A stretch of DNA of 64,000 nt, taken from Parachlamydiales bacterium (GTDB lineage: Bacteria; Chlamydiota; Chlamydiia; Chlamydiales; SM23-39). The DNA is taken from NCBI GenBank assembly GCA_015661075.1, contig JACVQJ010000001.1:79298-143297 (forward strand), given 5' to 3'. Within the stretch, counting starts at the first letter, position 1. The number at the start of each line of letters is the position of its first letter. Below are positions 38,545 to 48,468 of this stretch, piece by piece. The notes beneath the pieces were generated by a model. The model did not search any database. It had not been told where the DNA came from and worked only from the letters and a program-made list of their open reading frames with translations. A program made the position numbers and the translations under genes.

Positions 38545-38549
38545 CATTT
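38498..38549 (+). other. Left attachment repeat (attL), 3' part of tRNA-Met
   Basis: 52 bases from gcggactcataacccgtcgg to ttgccccacattt are repeated at 54895-54946 with a single A/G difference. It marks one end of the 16.4-kb island. Confidence 0.88.
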
Positions 38550-38614
38550 TATCTCGCTGATTATCAGCAACATAAGAAATCAATTGGCTCTCACTAAAAT
38601 GTTTGTTAGACTCT

Positions 38615-38636
38615 GATGACCACTGGCTGACCACTA
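38615..38636 (+). repeat. Possible integrase arm-type site, left
   Basis: gatgaccactggctgaccac repeats tgaccact twice within 22 bases. An almost identical motif occurs at 54761-54783 just inside the other island end. Confidence 0.4.
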
Positions 38637-38711
38637 AACAGCAAAAGTCTACATCGGAGGACAAACAATCGCATGGCTAACTCTTTGAAAAAACAGACGC
38701 AAGGAGACGCC

Positions 38712-39782
38712 ATGAACATTCCGCCAGGCATTGACCGCCTACCCCTCGAAGACGGCACCTACCGATATCGGGTCCGCATCCGGATCAAAGGTCACAAACC
38801 CCTCTCTAAAAATTTTAAAAGCCTTGTCCATGCCAAGCAGTGGAAACGAGTCACGGAAGGCCAAATCGAGAAGGGGCTCTATGTCAGCTTCTCGAAGGCT
38901 GATCAATACACTGTCGCCGACGCCATCATTCGTTATCGAAAGGAGATCCTCCCTCACAAAACCAACGATGGGAAAAACGTGGCAAGGCACCTCAATCGCT
39001 GGGAAACAGAACTCGGCCATCTGAAACTAAGCCGCCTCAACCAATCAGTCATCGCCGAAGTGCGCGACCGAATGCTCTCCGAAAACATCCGTCCGGATCA
39101 ATTGCGCTCGAACAGTACCGTCTCGAGATACTTGGCAAGCTTCTCTCATGTCCTAACCACCGCAGTGCGCGAATGGCAATGGATGAACGAGAATCCCTGC
39201 ATCAAAGTGCGAAAGCCCAAATCCCCGGCGGGCCGAGTCCGCTATCTCAGCAGAAATGAACTCGTTAGACTTACAGAAGAGTGCAAACGAAGCCAAAACA
39301 AAGACCTGCATCTCATTTTTCTCATTGCTCTAACGACTGGCGCTCGAAAATCGGAGATCCTCGGCTTGAAGGGCAAAGATGTCGACCTAGAAAATCGGAT
39401 CTTCCTTCTCTTCGATACGAAAAATGGCGATAACAGGATACTCCCTATTAGCGATCAGATTTTCGAAATCGTCCGAAATCGATCGATCGAGGGATCTAGC
39501 TTCCTTTTTCCATCGCCCACCGATCCAAATCAACCTGTATGCATCCGCTCTGCTTGGGAGGCAGCCGTCAAGCGAGCCGAGCTCGAAGACTTTCGCTTCC
39601 ATGATATTCGCCACACGACTGCAAGCTATTTGACAATGGACGGGACTTCTACTCGCGAAGTAGCTGAGGTTTTAGGACATAAAAGTTTGCAAACCACGAA
39701 ACGATATTCTCATTTAGCCAATGCTCACAAGAGAAAATTGGTCAATCGCTTGGAGAAATTGATTCATGAAAGACCTCAGTGA
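38712..39782 (+). CDS. Tyrosine recombinase/integrase of the tRNA-Met island
   Basis: A 356-residue integrase that would recombine the island with the 3' end of tRNA-Met. It has an N-terminal arm-binding region (YRYRVRIRIKGHKPL), a SAM-like core-binding domain and the catalytic domain with TTGARKSEILGLKGKDVD (Arg I) and FRFHDIRHTTASYLTMDG (HxxR). It ends with VLGHKSLQTTKRYSHLA (catalytic Tyr). The ATG at 38712 is chosen for AAGGAG six bases upstream; an ATG at 38673 is possible. It lies directly after the tRNA and points into the island. Overlaps the next gene by 17 bases. Confidence 0.93.
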   Translation: MNIPPGIDRLPLEDGTYRYRVRIRIKGHKPLSKNFKSLVHAKQWKRVTEGQIEKGLYVSFSKADQYTVADAIIRYRKEILPHKTNDGKNVARHLNRWETELGHLKLSRLNQSVIAEVRDRMLSENIRPDQLRSNSTVSRYLASFSHVLTTAVREWQWMNENPCIKVRKPKSPAGRVRYLSRNELVRLTEECKRSQNKDLHLIFLIALTTGARKSEILGLKGKDVDLENRIFLLFDTKNGDNRILPISDQIFEIVRNRSIEGSSFLFPSPTDPNQPVCIRSAWEAAVKRAELEDFRFHDIRHTTASYLTMDGTSTREVAEVLGHKSLQTTKRYSHLANAHKRKLVNRLEKLIHERPQ

Positions 39783-41061
39783 AGAAGAAATCCTAAAGCG
39801 GTTACTCGCCAAAAGGGAAAATTTTAAGGTGACTCACGAAGAAGTAATCAATCCGGATTATGAAACATGGGGACGCGCCAGGGAATGGCACTATCATCAA
39901 GGAGTCTGTCTATTCGCAGGGCTTGCGCCAGTGTCCAAGCCCTACTTCGACATCATTATCAATGAAAAGTCTCCATTTGATCTAATCAATTGGTTTGTGT
40001 ACTACCCTACTGAAATCACTGATCGCAATCGTCTTAAAAATATCCACCGAATATTACAGCAGATTCCCCAGCTCTCCCAAGCAAAAAAGCAGGGTCACAC
40101 CATCCCCCCGAAGGTGCTCACAGATCTTTGCAAAAGCTTTCTGGATGTCTTACAGTTACCCCCGAATCTAATTGAAGTGATCCACAGGTTTGGGCCTCAC
40201 GATTCTTTAAATCTTCCCAGTACTTTTTGTCCCCTCGAAATCGATCCTTCCGCTCTAGAAAACTTGAAGAAATTCAAAGAACGAAAAAACATGCCGCTTC
40301 CCTTCAGCTCCATCGTAAAAGAAGAGCCACCTTCACCATCGCCAGTCCCACCCGTTCCATTCGAAGAACCCCTTTCCATTGCTAAAAGACTTTTCCCTTT
40401 TAAAAGCGCCGGAAGATGGGAAAAAGCGGATACTCTTTCGTTTGATGAAACAATCCTCTTGCACTATGGCATCGAGCCAGTCGAGATCCTCAGTCAACCC
40501 CTAGACCCATTGCCCTATCATTCCCAGTCTGAGATCATGAAAGAATTTGTTGAATATCTAAACCGATATTTCCTCGGAAACATGCCGCATTTCATCCAGA
40601 AGTTAGATGAAACCGGCATCATCACTCTGATAGAACGTGCTGTACAAGCTGGAAATTTGAGGGCATTTAAATCGCACGGATATCCCGCAATGATCAATTC
40701 TTTTATGAGAAATGAAATCGCTCTCTGGATGGAAGTGAAAAAATTGACGTTTCCGATTCGCAGCGTTTCTGATTCCAAAACTACAGAAAAAAAAGGAGAG
40801 ATTTCTAAGGAAGATATTCTAGATTACGACCTTAAACGCATGGACAAAGATCAATTGGCCAAGCTAATGACTCGCAGCGCCGCTGCCGTTATTTGGAAAG
40901 ATCCCCAATTGCGCACTCCACAACAAGTGCGGAAGCTTCCCCATTTCAAAAAGGCATTGGCTTTCGTTCAGGAAATAATAGGGAAGAAAGAACCTTTTGA
41001 TGAAAAAACTGTCGAAGATTGGATTCGAAATTTAAATCCAAATTATAAACCGAAAAAATAA
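39766..41061 (+). CDS. Island protein of unknown function with two related WxxA/HYG modules
   Basis: A 431-residue soluble protein. Two stretches look alike: one near residue 25 (TWGRAREWHYHQGVCLFAGL) and one near residue 220 (WEKADTLSFDETILLHYGIE). Each has Trp, an acidic/aromatic patch and a Gly-ending short helix followed by P. A Pro-rich linker (PPSPSPVPPVPFEEP) separates them. The C-terminal part is charged and helical. Coupled to the integrase by a 17-base overlap, so probably part of the element's own machinery. No family recognised. A weak AT-rich inverted repeat (41070-41095) follows the stop. Confidence 0.7.
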   Translation: MKDLSEEEILKRLLAKRENFKVTHEEVINPDYETWGRAREWHYHQGVCLFAGLAPVSKPYFDIIINEKSPFDLINWFVYYPTEITDRNRLKNIHRILQQIPQLSQAKKQGHTIPPKVLTDLCKSFLDVLQLPPNLIEVIHRFGPHDSLNLPSTFCPLEIDPSALENLKKFKERKNMPLPFSSIVKEEPPSPSPVPPVPFEEPLSIAKRLFPFKSAGRWEKADTLSFDETILLHYGIEPVEILSQPLDPLPYHSQSEIMKEFVEYLNRYFLGNMPHFIQKLDETGIITLIERAVQAGNLRAFKSHGYPAMINSFMRNEIALWMEVKKLTFPIRSVSDSKTTEKKGEISKEDILDYDLKRMDKDQLAKLMTRSAAAVIWKDPQLRTPQQVRKLPHFKKALAFVQEIIGKKEPFDEKTVEDWIRNLNPNYKPKK

Positions 41062-41315
41062 TCCCTCTCCTATTTTTCCCCGCCGATAAAAATAGTTCTC
41101 CCCCTTCAGCGATCGTTATCACGATTAACGCTTTCTGAGCCATCCCCTCTTTGCTCGATCTCTTCAAATACGATTCCCCCTTCAGCTATTTTTCTCGAGG
41201 AGAGACTCCCTTTTCGCTAAGGAGCGATGCTTTTCCCGACCGTCTCTTTATTTCGCCGCCCATCAATGAGAGTTTAAGGCCATTCATTACAACACAACCC
41301 AAAAGGAGGTTCGTG

Positions 41316-41507
41316 ATGAAGAAAATGATACCGCTTACGAAATGGCCTCAGTTCCACACATGGCCATCGGCTGCGGCCCTCAGATATTACGTCTTTAACG
41401 GCGAATTCAATGGCTTCGACAAGGTCTTTAAAAGAGTCGGCAGAAGAATCTTGATCGATGAAGAAGCGTTCTTCGCATGGGTCGAAGACAGAAATGCAAG
41501 CAATTAA
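41316..41507 (+). CDS. Small excisionase-like DNA-binding protein
   Basis: A 63-residue protein. AAAAGGAGG is placed five bases before the ATG, a strong ribosome site. The sequence (WPSAAALRYYVFNGEFNGFD, then RVGRRILIDEEAFFAWVE) has the layout of AlpA/Xis-type winged-helix proteins, where a short helix-turn-helix is followed by a beta hairpin. Such proteins bias integrase toward excision or switch on island genes. Located between integrase and replication-type genes, which supports this. Confidence 0.65.
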   Translation: MKKMIPLTKWPQFHTWPSAAALRYYVFNGEFNGFDKVFKRVGRRILIDEEAFFAWVEDRNASN

Positions 41508-41570
41508 TAACCAGAGAGCGTTGGGAGTACCGACCAAAGTTCCCAACGCTTTCCATCAAGTAGGTCTATC

Positions 41571-43808
41571 ATGAATGTACCAATTTCTCCTGAAACGCGA
41601 CAGGAAAATGTCGCTCTCGAAAAAAACGCCCTATTGATCAGGGTCAAAACCAAACTTCCTCAAGCTTTGAAAGCCAGAATCAAAAAAATGGGAGCCATTT
41701 GGCTCGAATCCTATCAAGCCTATGCCATCCCATTATCGCAAAAGAACTCTATCCAGCAGTTGCTCGATCCCTGGAAGACTCAGACTACCCTCTCAGAGAC
41801 ATACATCGATCCCTCTCAATTTTCTCCGACAGGGAAGGCCCGTAACAGCCATGAATTGAGAATCTCGATCCTCGATGAACAAATCTATCAGGAGTCGACG
41901 CAACTCATGTGCGACATCCACCTCTATGATCCAAACTTGTCTGAAACAGATTTTGATGCAACACCCTCCCAAGAGGGAAAAACCTCCGCGCAAATCCAAA
42001 TGGAAGCGCTGTTTTACGAAAGAAGACAAACTCTCTTGGAGAAAAAACGGGAACTGGAATCATTGACGGCCAACTCCCTCAAAATGAATCAGGGCGACAA
42101 TCCTTTTGTTCTCGATGAAACTGGCCTATGGCATGTCAGCGAAGAGGGGAAAATATGGATTTCATCGCCAATCCAAATTACAGCACGCATACGAGACGAA
42201 AATGGTCTTAATCACGGGAAGCTCATTGAGTTCGATGATGCCGATGGCGTCCATCATACATGGCCCATGCCCATGGAAATACTCGCAGGCGATTGCTCTG
42301 AATTCAGGAGCACACTCATGAATGCTGGCATGGAAATTTCTACCTTCTCCAGAGCGCGTCAATGGCTTACAGATTATGTGCAGCGCTCCGCCCCTTCCTT
42401 TACTGCCCGCTCCGTATCTCGAACGGGTTGGCATAAAAATGGCTTCATCCTACCCGATACAAATTTTGGAAGCCTTGGTCAGGAAAAAGTATTGATTCAA
42501 GGCAAGACGTGCAACTTCCGCGGCTACTGCGTCTCAGGAACTCTCCTTGATTGGCAGACCCATGTTGCAAATCTATGCGTGGGCAATTCCAGATTGATTT
42601 TCGCCGCAAGCGTAGGTTTCGCTGGCCCTCTTCTCCATCTCATGGAAGCAGAGCCAGGAGGATTCCATTTCTGCTCCCATAGCAGTTCTGGAAAAACGAC
42701 AGCCCTTAGAGTGGGAGCTTCCCTGTATGGAAGCAAAGAATTCATGAGGAAATGGAAAGCAACCGTGAATGGCTTGGAAACAATCGCATTCCAACACAAC
42801 GACACGCTGCTTTGCCTCGATGAGATGGGCGAAATGAGTGCTCTCGAGCTTGGCGATGCCGCATACATGTTGGCAAATGGTTCTGGCAAAAACAGAGCGC
42901 GTGCCGACGGCGGGCTCAGAGAGCCGCTCACCTGGAGGGTTGTTTTTCTCTCCAGCGGCGAGATCGGCCTTGCAGTCCACATGGAACAGGCTGGAAAAAA
43001 ATCGAAAGCTGGTCAAGAGATTCGACTCGCAGAGATCCCAGCCGATACAGGCAAACACGGCCTGTTTGAAGAATTGCATGGGTTTGCCAACGGATCGGTC
43101 TTTGCTGATACGATCAGTAAAAATGCCCAGAAATATTATGGCACGGCTGGGAGGGAATTTCTAAAAAAGCTCACAGAAGATTTAGAAGGCGCCAAGGCAT
43201 TCATAAAAAAAGCCATGAATGCCTTCCTGCTCGCCGCGATTCCCGAAAAAGCCAGCGGACAAATTCATCGGGTTGCAGCCCGCTTCGCTCTCGTTGCTGC
43301 GGCTGGAGAATTGGCGATCCACTATAAGATCACCCGGGTGCTTGGAAAGGATGGCCTTGCCTCCATTGGATGGGATGAAGGGGCGGCGCGCCAAGCCTCA
43401 TTTAAGTGTTTTCAAGATTGGGTCGAGGCTTTCGGCGGCCCTGGCCTTCAAGAAAAAACTCAACTATTGGCAGACCTGCGTTATTTCCTTGAACAGAACG
43501 AAGAATCGCGTTTTACCGATTGGTACGCAAACGACCCAAACGCAGTCCCGAGCGGGTCCCGGACCCATCATCGAGCTGGATTCCGTAGGCATACCGCCGA
43601 AGGAACTGAATTTTATATTTTCCCAGAGACCTTTAAGAGAGATATTTGCAAGGGACGAGAGGAGAAGTTCGTAAAACAAACACTTTATGAACATGGTCTG
43701 CTCAAGAAAGATCCCCAGGGCAAATTCACCTGCTCGGCCAAACCGGCATCCGAAGCGAAATCAAAGAGGTTCTATGTATTGATCTCCACATTGGAGGGGG
43801 AGGGGTAA
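41571..43808 (+). CDS. DUF927 domain ATPase (mobile-element helicase/primase-associated)
   Basis: A 745-residue protein. The N-terminal 150 residues include a DUF5710-like piece (ALLIRVKTKLPQALKARIKK). From about residue 280 a DUF927 ATPase starts, with Walker A in FCSHSSSGKTTALRVG near residue 375, Walker B LLCLDEMGE and ANGSGKNRARADGG as sensor region. DUF927 proteins occur on plasmids, phages and islands, where they are thought to act as replicative helicases. The C-terminus may be a winged helix. Likely promotes replication of the excised island. Confidence 0.85.
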   Translation: MNVPISPETRQENVALEKNALLIRVKTKLPQALKARIKKMGAIWLESYQAYAIPLSQKNSIQQLLDPWKTQTTLSETYIDPSQFSPTGKARNSHELRISILDEQIYQESTQLMCDIHLYDPNLSETDFDATPSQEGKTSAQIQMEALFYERRQTLLEKKRELESLTANSLKMNQGDNPFVLDETGLWHVSEEGKIWISSPIQITARIRDENGLNHGKLIEFDDADGVHHTWPMPMEILAGDCSEFRSTLMNAGMEISTFSRARQWLTDYVQRSAPSFTARSVSRTGWHKNGFILPDTNFGSLGQEKVLIQGKTCNFRGYCVSGTLLDWQTHVANLCVGNSRLIFAASVGFAGPLLHLMEAEPGGFHFCSHSSSGKTTALRVGASLYGSKEFMRKWKATVNGLETIAFQHNDTLLCLDEMGEMSALELGDAAYMLANGSGKNRARADGGLREPLTWRVVFLSSGEIGLAVHMEQAGKKSKAGQEIRLAEIPADTGKHGLFEELHGFANGSVFADTISKNAQKYYGTAGREFLKKLTEDLEGAKAFIKKAMNAFLLAAIPEKASGQIHRVAARFALVAAAGELAIHYKITRVLGKDGLASIGWDEGAARQASFKCFQDWVEAFGGPGLQEKTQLLADLRYFLEQNEESRFTDWYANDPNAVPSGSRTHHRAGFRRHTAEGTEFYIFPETFKRDICKGREEKFVKQTLYEHGLLKKDPQGKFTCSAKPASEAKSKRFYVLISTLEGEG

Positions 43809-44035
43809 TTCTCCCCTTCTCCCTTGATTCCTGGTGTGTAGCAAGCGCAAGGTGTGCAAAGAGACCAACCCATTTATTATTAATAACATAACAAATAACA
43901 CGTTATTGAACACCCGAGACCTTTAGATAAATTAATTAAGTAAAAAACAAAACGCACGTAAACATATATATTTAAAAATAGAAACAAAAACGAAATAAAT
44001 GCATAATTCATAATGAATTACAATTATGGTTTTCA
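43809..44035 (+). promoter_or_regulatory. AT-rich gap before the defence operon, likely promoter region
   Basis: This 227-bp stretch is much richer in A+T than the genes around it, with attattaataacataacaa and many TATATT-like hexamers from about 43870. It is the only sizeable gap before four overlapping genes, so the operon promoter should be here. No unique -35/-10 pair stands out. Confidence 0.4.
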
Positions 44036-46831
44036 TTGAGCGAATATCACAGTAAATATTGGGCTTTCTCTTTATCTATTAAAAGCGCATCAGACAAGAT
44101 CGAGAATCTTTCTCGCTCGATCGCCAATGCGAGCGTTGATCTCAATCCACACCAAGTAAGGGCGGCCCTTTTCGCTCTCCAGTCACCTTTCCCCTTGTCT
44201 CGCGGAGTTATCCTCGCTGATGAAGTCGGCTTGGGCAAAACGATTGAAGCAGGGCTCGTCATCGCTCAACGATGGGCTGAAAAGAAACGCAAAATCCTTC
44301 TCATCGTCCCAGCCTTTCTTAGAAAGCAGTGGGAAATTGAACTACGAGAAAAATTTTACCTCACTTCTCGCATCTTAGATTCTAAAACAGCGCCTAAAAA
44401 CAACCCCTTTGATAGCTCAGATGAAATCTTGATCTGCTCATATCAGTTCGCAGCTCAAAGAGCCGGTCAGTTGCCCAACCGATGGGATCTTGTCGTGATC
44501 GACGAAGCCCACCGCATGCGCAACGTTTACAAAAACTCGAATAAACAAGCCAAAGCCATTGCGGAAGCGCTTAAAGAAGCGCCTAAACTTCTTCTCACAG
44601 CCACCCCGCTCCAAAATAACCTCATGGAGCTTTACGGCCTCGTAAGCGTAATCGACCCCTACGTGTTCGGCGATGAAGCCACCTTCAAAGATCAATTCGT
44701 ATCCAGAGATTTAGATGAACAGAAAAGCGCCATTCTAAAAAAGCGCCTTGAGCCTCTGATCATCCGTACCCTCCGAAAACAAGTTCAAGAATATATTCCC
44801 TTTACCAAGAGAATCCCCCTCACTCATAAGTTCATTCCGACAGATGACGAGCAACATCTGTACGAAGCCGTTTCAGCCTACCTACAAAGAAAGGATCTTG
44901 CTGCGCTTCCCAACAGTCAACGCCAGCTTATTACTCTTGTGCTGCGAAGGCTCCTTGCCTCTTCATCATTCGCCATCACAGAAACCTTGAAATCTATGAT
45001 CCGCCGCCTCGAACGAGACGCGGGACCCTCCCATATTTTGGAAGAAATGGACCAAGAAATGATCGATTCCCTTGATGAAGAGGTGAGAGAACGGTTGATT
45101 GAATCCCTGCCTGATCAAGAAATGAACGCAAAAAAAGAGAAGATGCGAGAGGAGGCTCAGGAACTTAGATCTTATGTGGAGCTGGCTGAAAAAATCCGGA
45201 AAAACACAAAAGGTGAAACCCTCCTGATCGCTTTAGAAGAAGGCCTCAAAAAAGCCATCGAACTAGGAGCTGCTGGAAAAGCCGTTATTTTTACTGAATC
45301 AAGGAGAACTCAAGCTTATCTCTATGAACATCTTTCTGCAAATGGCTACCAAGATCAAATCATCCAAATCAATGGATCAAACTCCGACGCAAAATCAAAA
45401 GCCATTTACGAAACTTGGATGAAAAAAGAGGCTAATTCCTTCCGAGCCACCTCTAAATCAGTTGATATGAAAGCTGCTCTCGTCGACGCGTTCCGTGAAC
45501 AAGGAACCATCCTTCTTGCCACTGAAGCCGCAGCAGAGGGCTTAAATCTTCAGTTTTGTTCGATCGTCGTCAATTACGACCTTCCCTGGAATCCACAACG
45601 AGTCGAACAAAGAATCGGCCGTTGTCATCGCTATGGACAAAAACATGACGTCGTCGTCGTCAACTTCGTCAATATGGCCAACGAGGCTGATCAACGCGTC
45701 TTCGAACTCTTGAACGAAAAATTCAAACTCTTCGATGGCGTATTTGGCGCAAGCGATGAAATCCTTGGCGCGATTGTATCAGGAGTCGACATCGAACTTC
45801 GCATCCACCAGGTTTATCAAACATGCCGCTCTCCCGCCGAAATCCAGGAAGCATTCGACCGTCTTCGCCAAGAACTCGAAACGCAAATCCAGGAAAACAT
45901 CCAGCAAACAAAAACGCATCTCCTCGATCACTTTGACCAAGACGTCGCCGACCTGCTGAAACTGCGAAACTCGCAAACCGAATCAACGCTTTCAAAGCGA
46001 GATCAATGGCTTTTATCCCTCCTATCACATGAGTTCGGCGTTCCCTTGCCTAAAAGCCCCGCACCATTTGCCCTGCCAGGGTCGACTCACCTTTACACGC
46101 TCAATTGGCAAGAAGCGCAAAAAACAGGCGCCCGTTTCTTACGCGAAGACGATTTCATTATCGAATCTTCCCTTCAAAAAGCACTGAGCCATCAAACGCC
46201 ACCCGCTGAACTTTGCTTTGATTACACGAAATACCCCAGTAAACTTTCCTTAATCGATCCCCTTGTTGGAAAAACAGGCTGGCTCGGCCTTTGGCTCTTT
46301 CAAGTAAAGACCTTTGAAGAAGAGCAATTCTTGCTATTCGCCGGTTACACAGATGATAGCATTTCTCTCGACCACGAAACCTGTGAAAAACTATTCAATC
46401 TGTCTGCTAAAGCCCAACCGACTCATCTATCCCCGCCTTCCCTCGAATCGCTCCTTGCCGACAAACAAAAATCCCTCGTCTCCGACATCGAAAAAAGAGC
46501 TGGTACTCTCTTCGGAAAGGAGGTCGAAAAGCTCGATGATTGGGCAGACGATTTCAAGGAAAGACTCGAGAAAGAAATTAAGACTCTCGATAAAGAAATC
46601 CGCGAGAAGAGGAAAGAGGCATCAAAAGCCCCAACTCTCGCAGAAAAGCTCCAAATCCAACAAACCATCAGGAATCTGGAAAAACAACGCGCCAAGAAAC
46701 GCCACACGCTATTCGAAGAAGAAGATCGCATCGATGCCGAGCGCGATCATGTGATACTGACCCACTCCCAATCCCTTCAGCCTCAACTCAGCACAACCCC
46801 CCTATTCCAGGTCCGGTTCAAAATCATATGA
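44036..46831 (+). CDS. SNF2-family helicase, first gene of a four-gene restriction-type operon
   Basis: A 931-residue superfamily 2 translocase read from a TTG at 44036 (no ATG is in frame upstream). Motifs: Walker A ILADEVGLGKTIEAGLVI near residue 60, DEAH box VVIDEAHRMRN near residue 155, LLLTATPLQNN, and the helicase C block LLATEAAAEGLNLQFCSIVV with NPQRVEQRIGRCHRYGQ. The last 120 residues form a coiled coil. HepA-like helicases of this type accompany type III-like Mod/Res pairs, where they may translocate or remodel DNA. The stop overlaps the methyltransferase start by four bases. Confidence 0.9.
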   Translation: MSEYHSKYWAFSLSIKSASDKIENLSRSIANASVDLNPHQVRAALFALQSPFPLSRGVILADEVGLGKTIEAGLVIAQRWAEKKRKILLIVPAFLRKQWEIELREKFYLTSRILDSKTAPKNNPFDSSDEILICSYQFAAQRAGQLPNRWDLVVIDEAHRMRNVYKNSNKQAKAIAEALKEAPKLLLTATPLQNNLMELYGLVSVIDPYVFGDEATFKDQFVSRDLDEQKSAILKKRLEPLIIRTLRKQVQEYIPFTKRIPLTHKFIPTDDEQHLYEAVSAYLQRKDLAALPNSQRQLITLVLRRLLASSSFAITETLKSMIRRLERDAGPSHILEEMDQEMIDSLDEEVRERLIESLPDQEMNAKKEKMREEAQELRSYVELAEKIRKNTKGETLLIALEEGLKKAIELGAAGKAVIFTESRRTQAYLYEHLSANGYQDQIIQINGSNSDAKSKAIYETWMKKEANSFRATSKSVDMKAALVDAFREQGTILLATEAAAEGLNLQFCSIVVNYDLPWNPQRVEQRIGRCHRYGQKHDVVVVNFVNMANEADQRVFELLNEKFKLFDGVFGASDEILGAIVSGVDIELRIHQVYQTCRSPAEIQEAFDRLRQELETQIQENIQQTKTHLLDHFDQDVADLLKLRNSQTESTLSKRDQWLLSLLSHEFGVPLPKSPAPFALPGSTHLYTLNWQEAQKTGARFLREDDFIIESSLQKALSHQTPPAELCFDYTKYPSKLSLIDPLVGKTGWLGLWLFQVKTFEEEQFLLFAGYTDDSISLDHETCEKLFNLSAKAQPTHLSPPSLESLLADKQKSLVSDIEKRAGTLFGKEVEKLDDWADDFKERLEKEIKTLDKEIREKRKEASKAPTLAEKLQIQQTIRNLEKQRAKKRHTLFEEEDRIDAERDHVILTHSQSLQPQLSTTPLFQVRFKII

Positions 46832-48468
46832 GGAAAGAGATGAAAAAATCGCAAAAGTTAGAACTCACTTGGCCTGGCAAAGAAGATTGGGAGAAGCCGG
46901 AGCCGAGGCTGTTGTTGGAGAAAAGCTCTTACGGGACAAAGAAGGGCGCCGAAGAGAATTTGCTGATATACGGCGATAACCTATTAGGGCTGAAAGCACT
47001 TGAGAGAGATTATACTGGAAAAGTGAAGTGCGTTTGTATCGATCCGCCCTATAACACGAAAAGCTGCTTTACCCACTACGACGACTCAATGGAACATTCC
47101 ATGTGGCTCAATATGATGAAAGAGCGACTTATTATTTTAAGACGACTTCTGAGAGAGGATGGGTCGATTTGGATCAATATTGATGACGGAGAGTGTCACT
47201 ATTTGAAGGCATTATGCGATGAAATTTTTGGCAGAAGAAACTATATTGGCTCACTTATTTGGAAAAAAAGAAAAGGTGGAGGCAATGATTCTTCATTCTT
47301 TTCAACTGATCACGAATACGTTCTTTCCTACGTAAAGAACTCTGATAAAAAAATTCACTCAAAAAAATGGCGAACCCCTCATGAAGATAAAAACTTAAAA
47401 CGCTATAAAGAAACAAACCATGACGGAAGATTATTTTATTGGGATACTTTAAATCGACAGGGATTAAAAAACCCAATCCCTATCGAACTAAAAGCTCCAG
47501 ACGGGAAAATACTTAAAATACTATCTCAAAGATCTAGATACACTGTATTATCTGAGATTAAATCAGGGGATATTCGTTTTTCAAAAACAAGTAATGGATG
47601 GAGTTTGCATCGAAAAGTTTTTCTGAATAGAGAAGGTCAAGTTCTTCGATCTATTCTGTCTGTGGGCACTAATAGCGATGCCAAAGAGGAATTAAAAAAA
47701 CTTATAAGCAAAACTCACGATTTTGAATATCCAAAACCAGAATCTTTGATACACCAAATACTTCTCCTGACTACCACCCCAGGCGACCTCGTCCTCGACT
47801 GCTTTGCTGGCTCTGGGACGACCGGAGCAGTCGCCCACAAAATGAAGCGCCGCTGGATCATGGTCGAATTCAATGGCCCCTGCCACTCTCATATCATTCC
47901 CCGCTTGCAAAAAGTCGTCGACGGCGTAGATTTGGGCGGCATTACCGAGTCCGTAAATTGGAAAGGCGGAGGTGGCTTCCGTTACTGCGAATTAGCCCCC
48001 TCACTTTTAGAGAAAAACAAATTCAATCGATGGATGATTAGCAAAAAATATAACCCTGTCATGCTCATCGAGGCGATGTGTTTGCATGCGGGATACACCT
48101 TTAATCCAAAAAGAGAGCCTTGGTGGATGCACGGACAATCGACCGAAGACGATTTCATATTCGTTACGGGTGCTACCCTAACCCGTACTCAATTACTGCA
48201 AATGAGCCAAGAGCTTGAGGACACCCAGTCTCTGCTCGTCTACTGTGGTGCCTTCAAAGCCGATCCAAAAGAATTTGAAAATCTCACCATAAAAAAAATC
48301 CCCAAATCAATCCTCAACAAATGCGAATGGGGCAGAGATGATTACAGCCTTAAAATCGCTCTTCAAGAGGAAGCAAAACAAGCAAATAAGAAAAAGCCTA
48401 AAAAACAACAAGCGACATCCAGCGATATTATCCGCATGCCTTTGGCTGCTCAGGGAGTTCGATCATGA
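46828..48468 (+). CDS. Type III-like adenine-specific DNA methyltransferase (Mod)
   Basis: A 546-residue beta-class N6-adenine methyltransferase. Motif IV CIDPPYNT lies near residue 72 and the AdoMet motif I CFAGSGTTGAV near residue 328, the motif order of Mod proteins. LLREDGSIWINIDDGE lies between them. Residues 150-300, presumably target recognition, are more A+T-rich than the flanks, as expected if swapped between systems. The last 130 residues do not match a named domain. It would protect host DNA at the sites cut by the next gene's product. ATGA overlaps at both ends. Confidence 0.9.
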   Translation: MRKEMKKSQKLELTWPGKEDWEKPEPRLLLEKSSYGTKKGAEENLLIYGDNLLGLKALERDYTGKVKCVCIDPPYNTKSCFTHYDDSMEHSMWLNMMKERLIILRRLLREDGSIWINIDDGECHYLKALCDEIFGRRNYIGSLIWKKRKGGGNDSSFFSTDHEYVLSYVKNSDKKIHSKKWRTPHEDKNLKRYKETNHDGRLFYWDTLNRQGLKNPIPIELKAPDGKILKILSQRSRYTVLSEIKSGDIRFSKTSNGWSLHRKVFLNREGQVLRSILSVGTNSDAKEELKKLISKTHDFEYPKPESLIHQILLLTTTPGDLVLDCFAGSGTTGAVAHKMKRRWIMVEFNGPCHSHIIPRLQKVVDGVDLGGITESVNWKGGGGFRYCELAPSLLEKNKFNRWMISKKYNPVMLIEAMCLHAGYTFNPKREPWWMHGQSTEDDFIFVTGATLTRTQLLQMSQELEDTQSLLVYCGAFKADPKEFENLTIKKIPKSILNKCEWGRDDYSLKIALQEEAKQANKKKPKKQQATSSDIIRMPLAAQGVRS

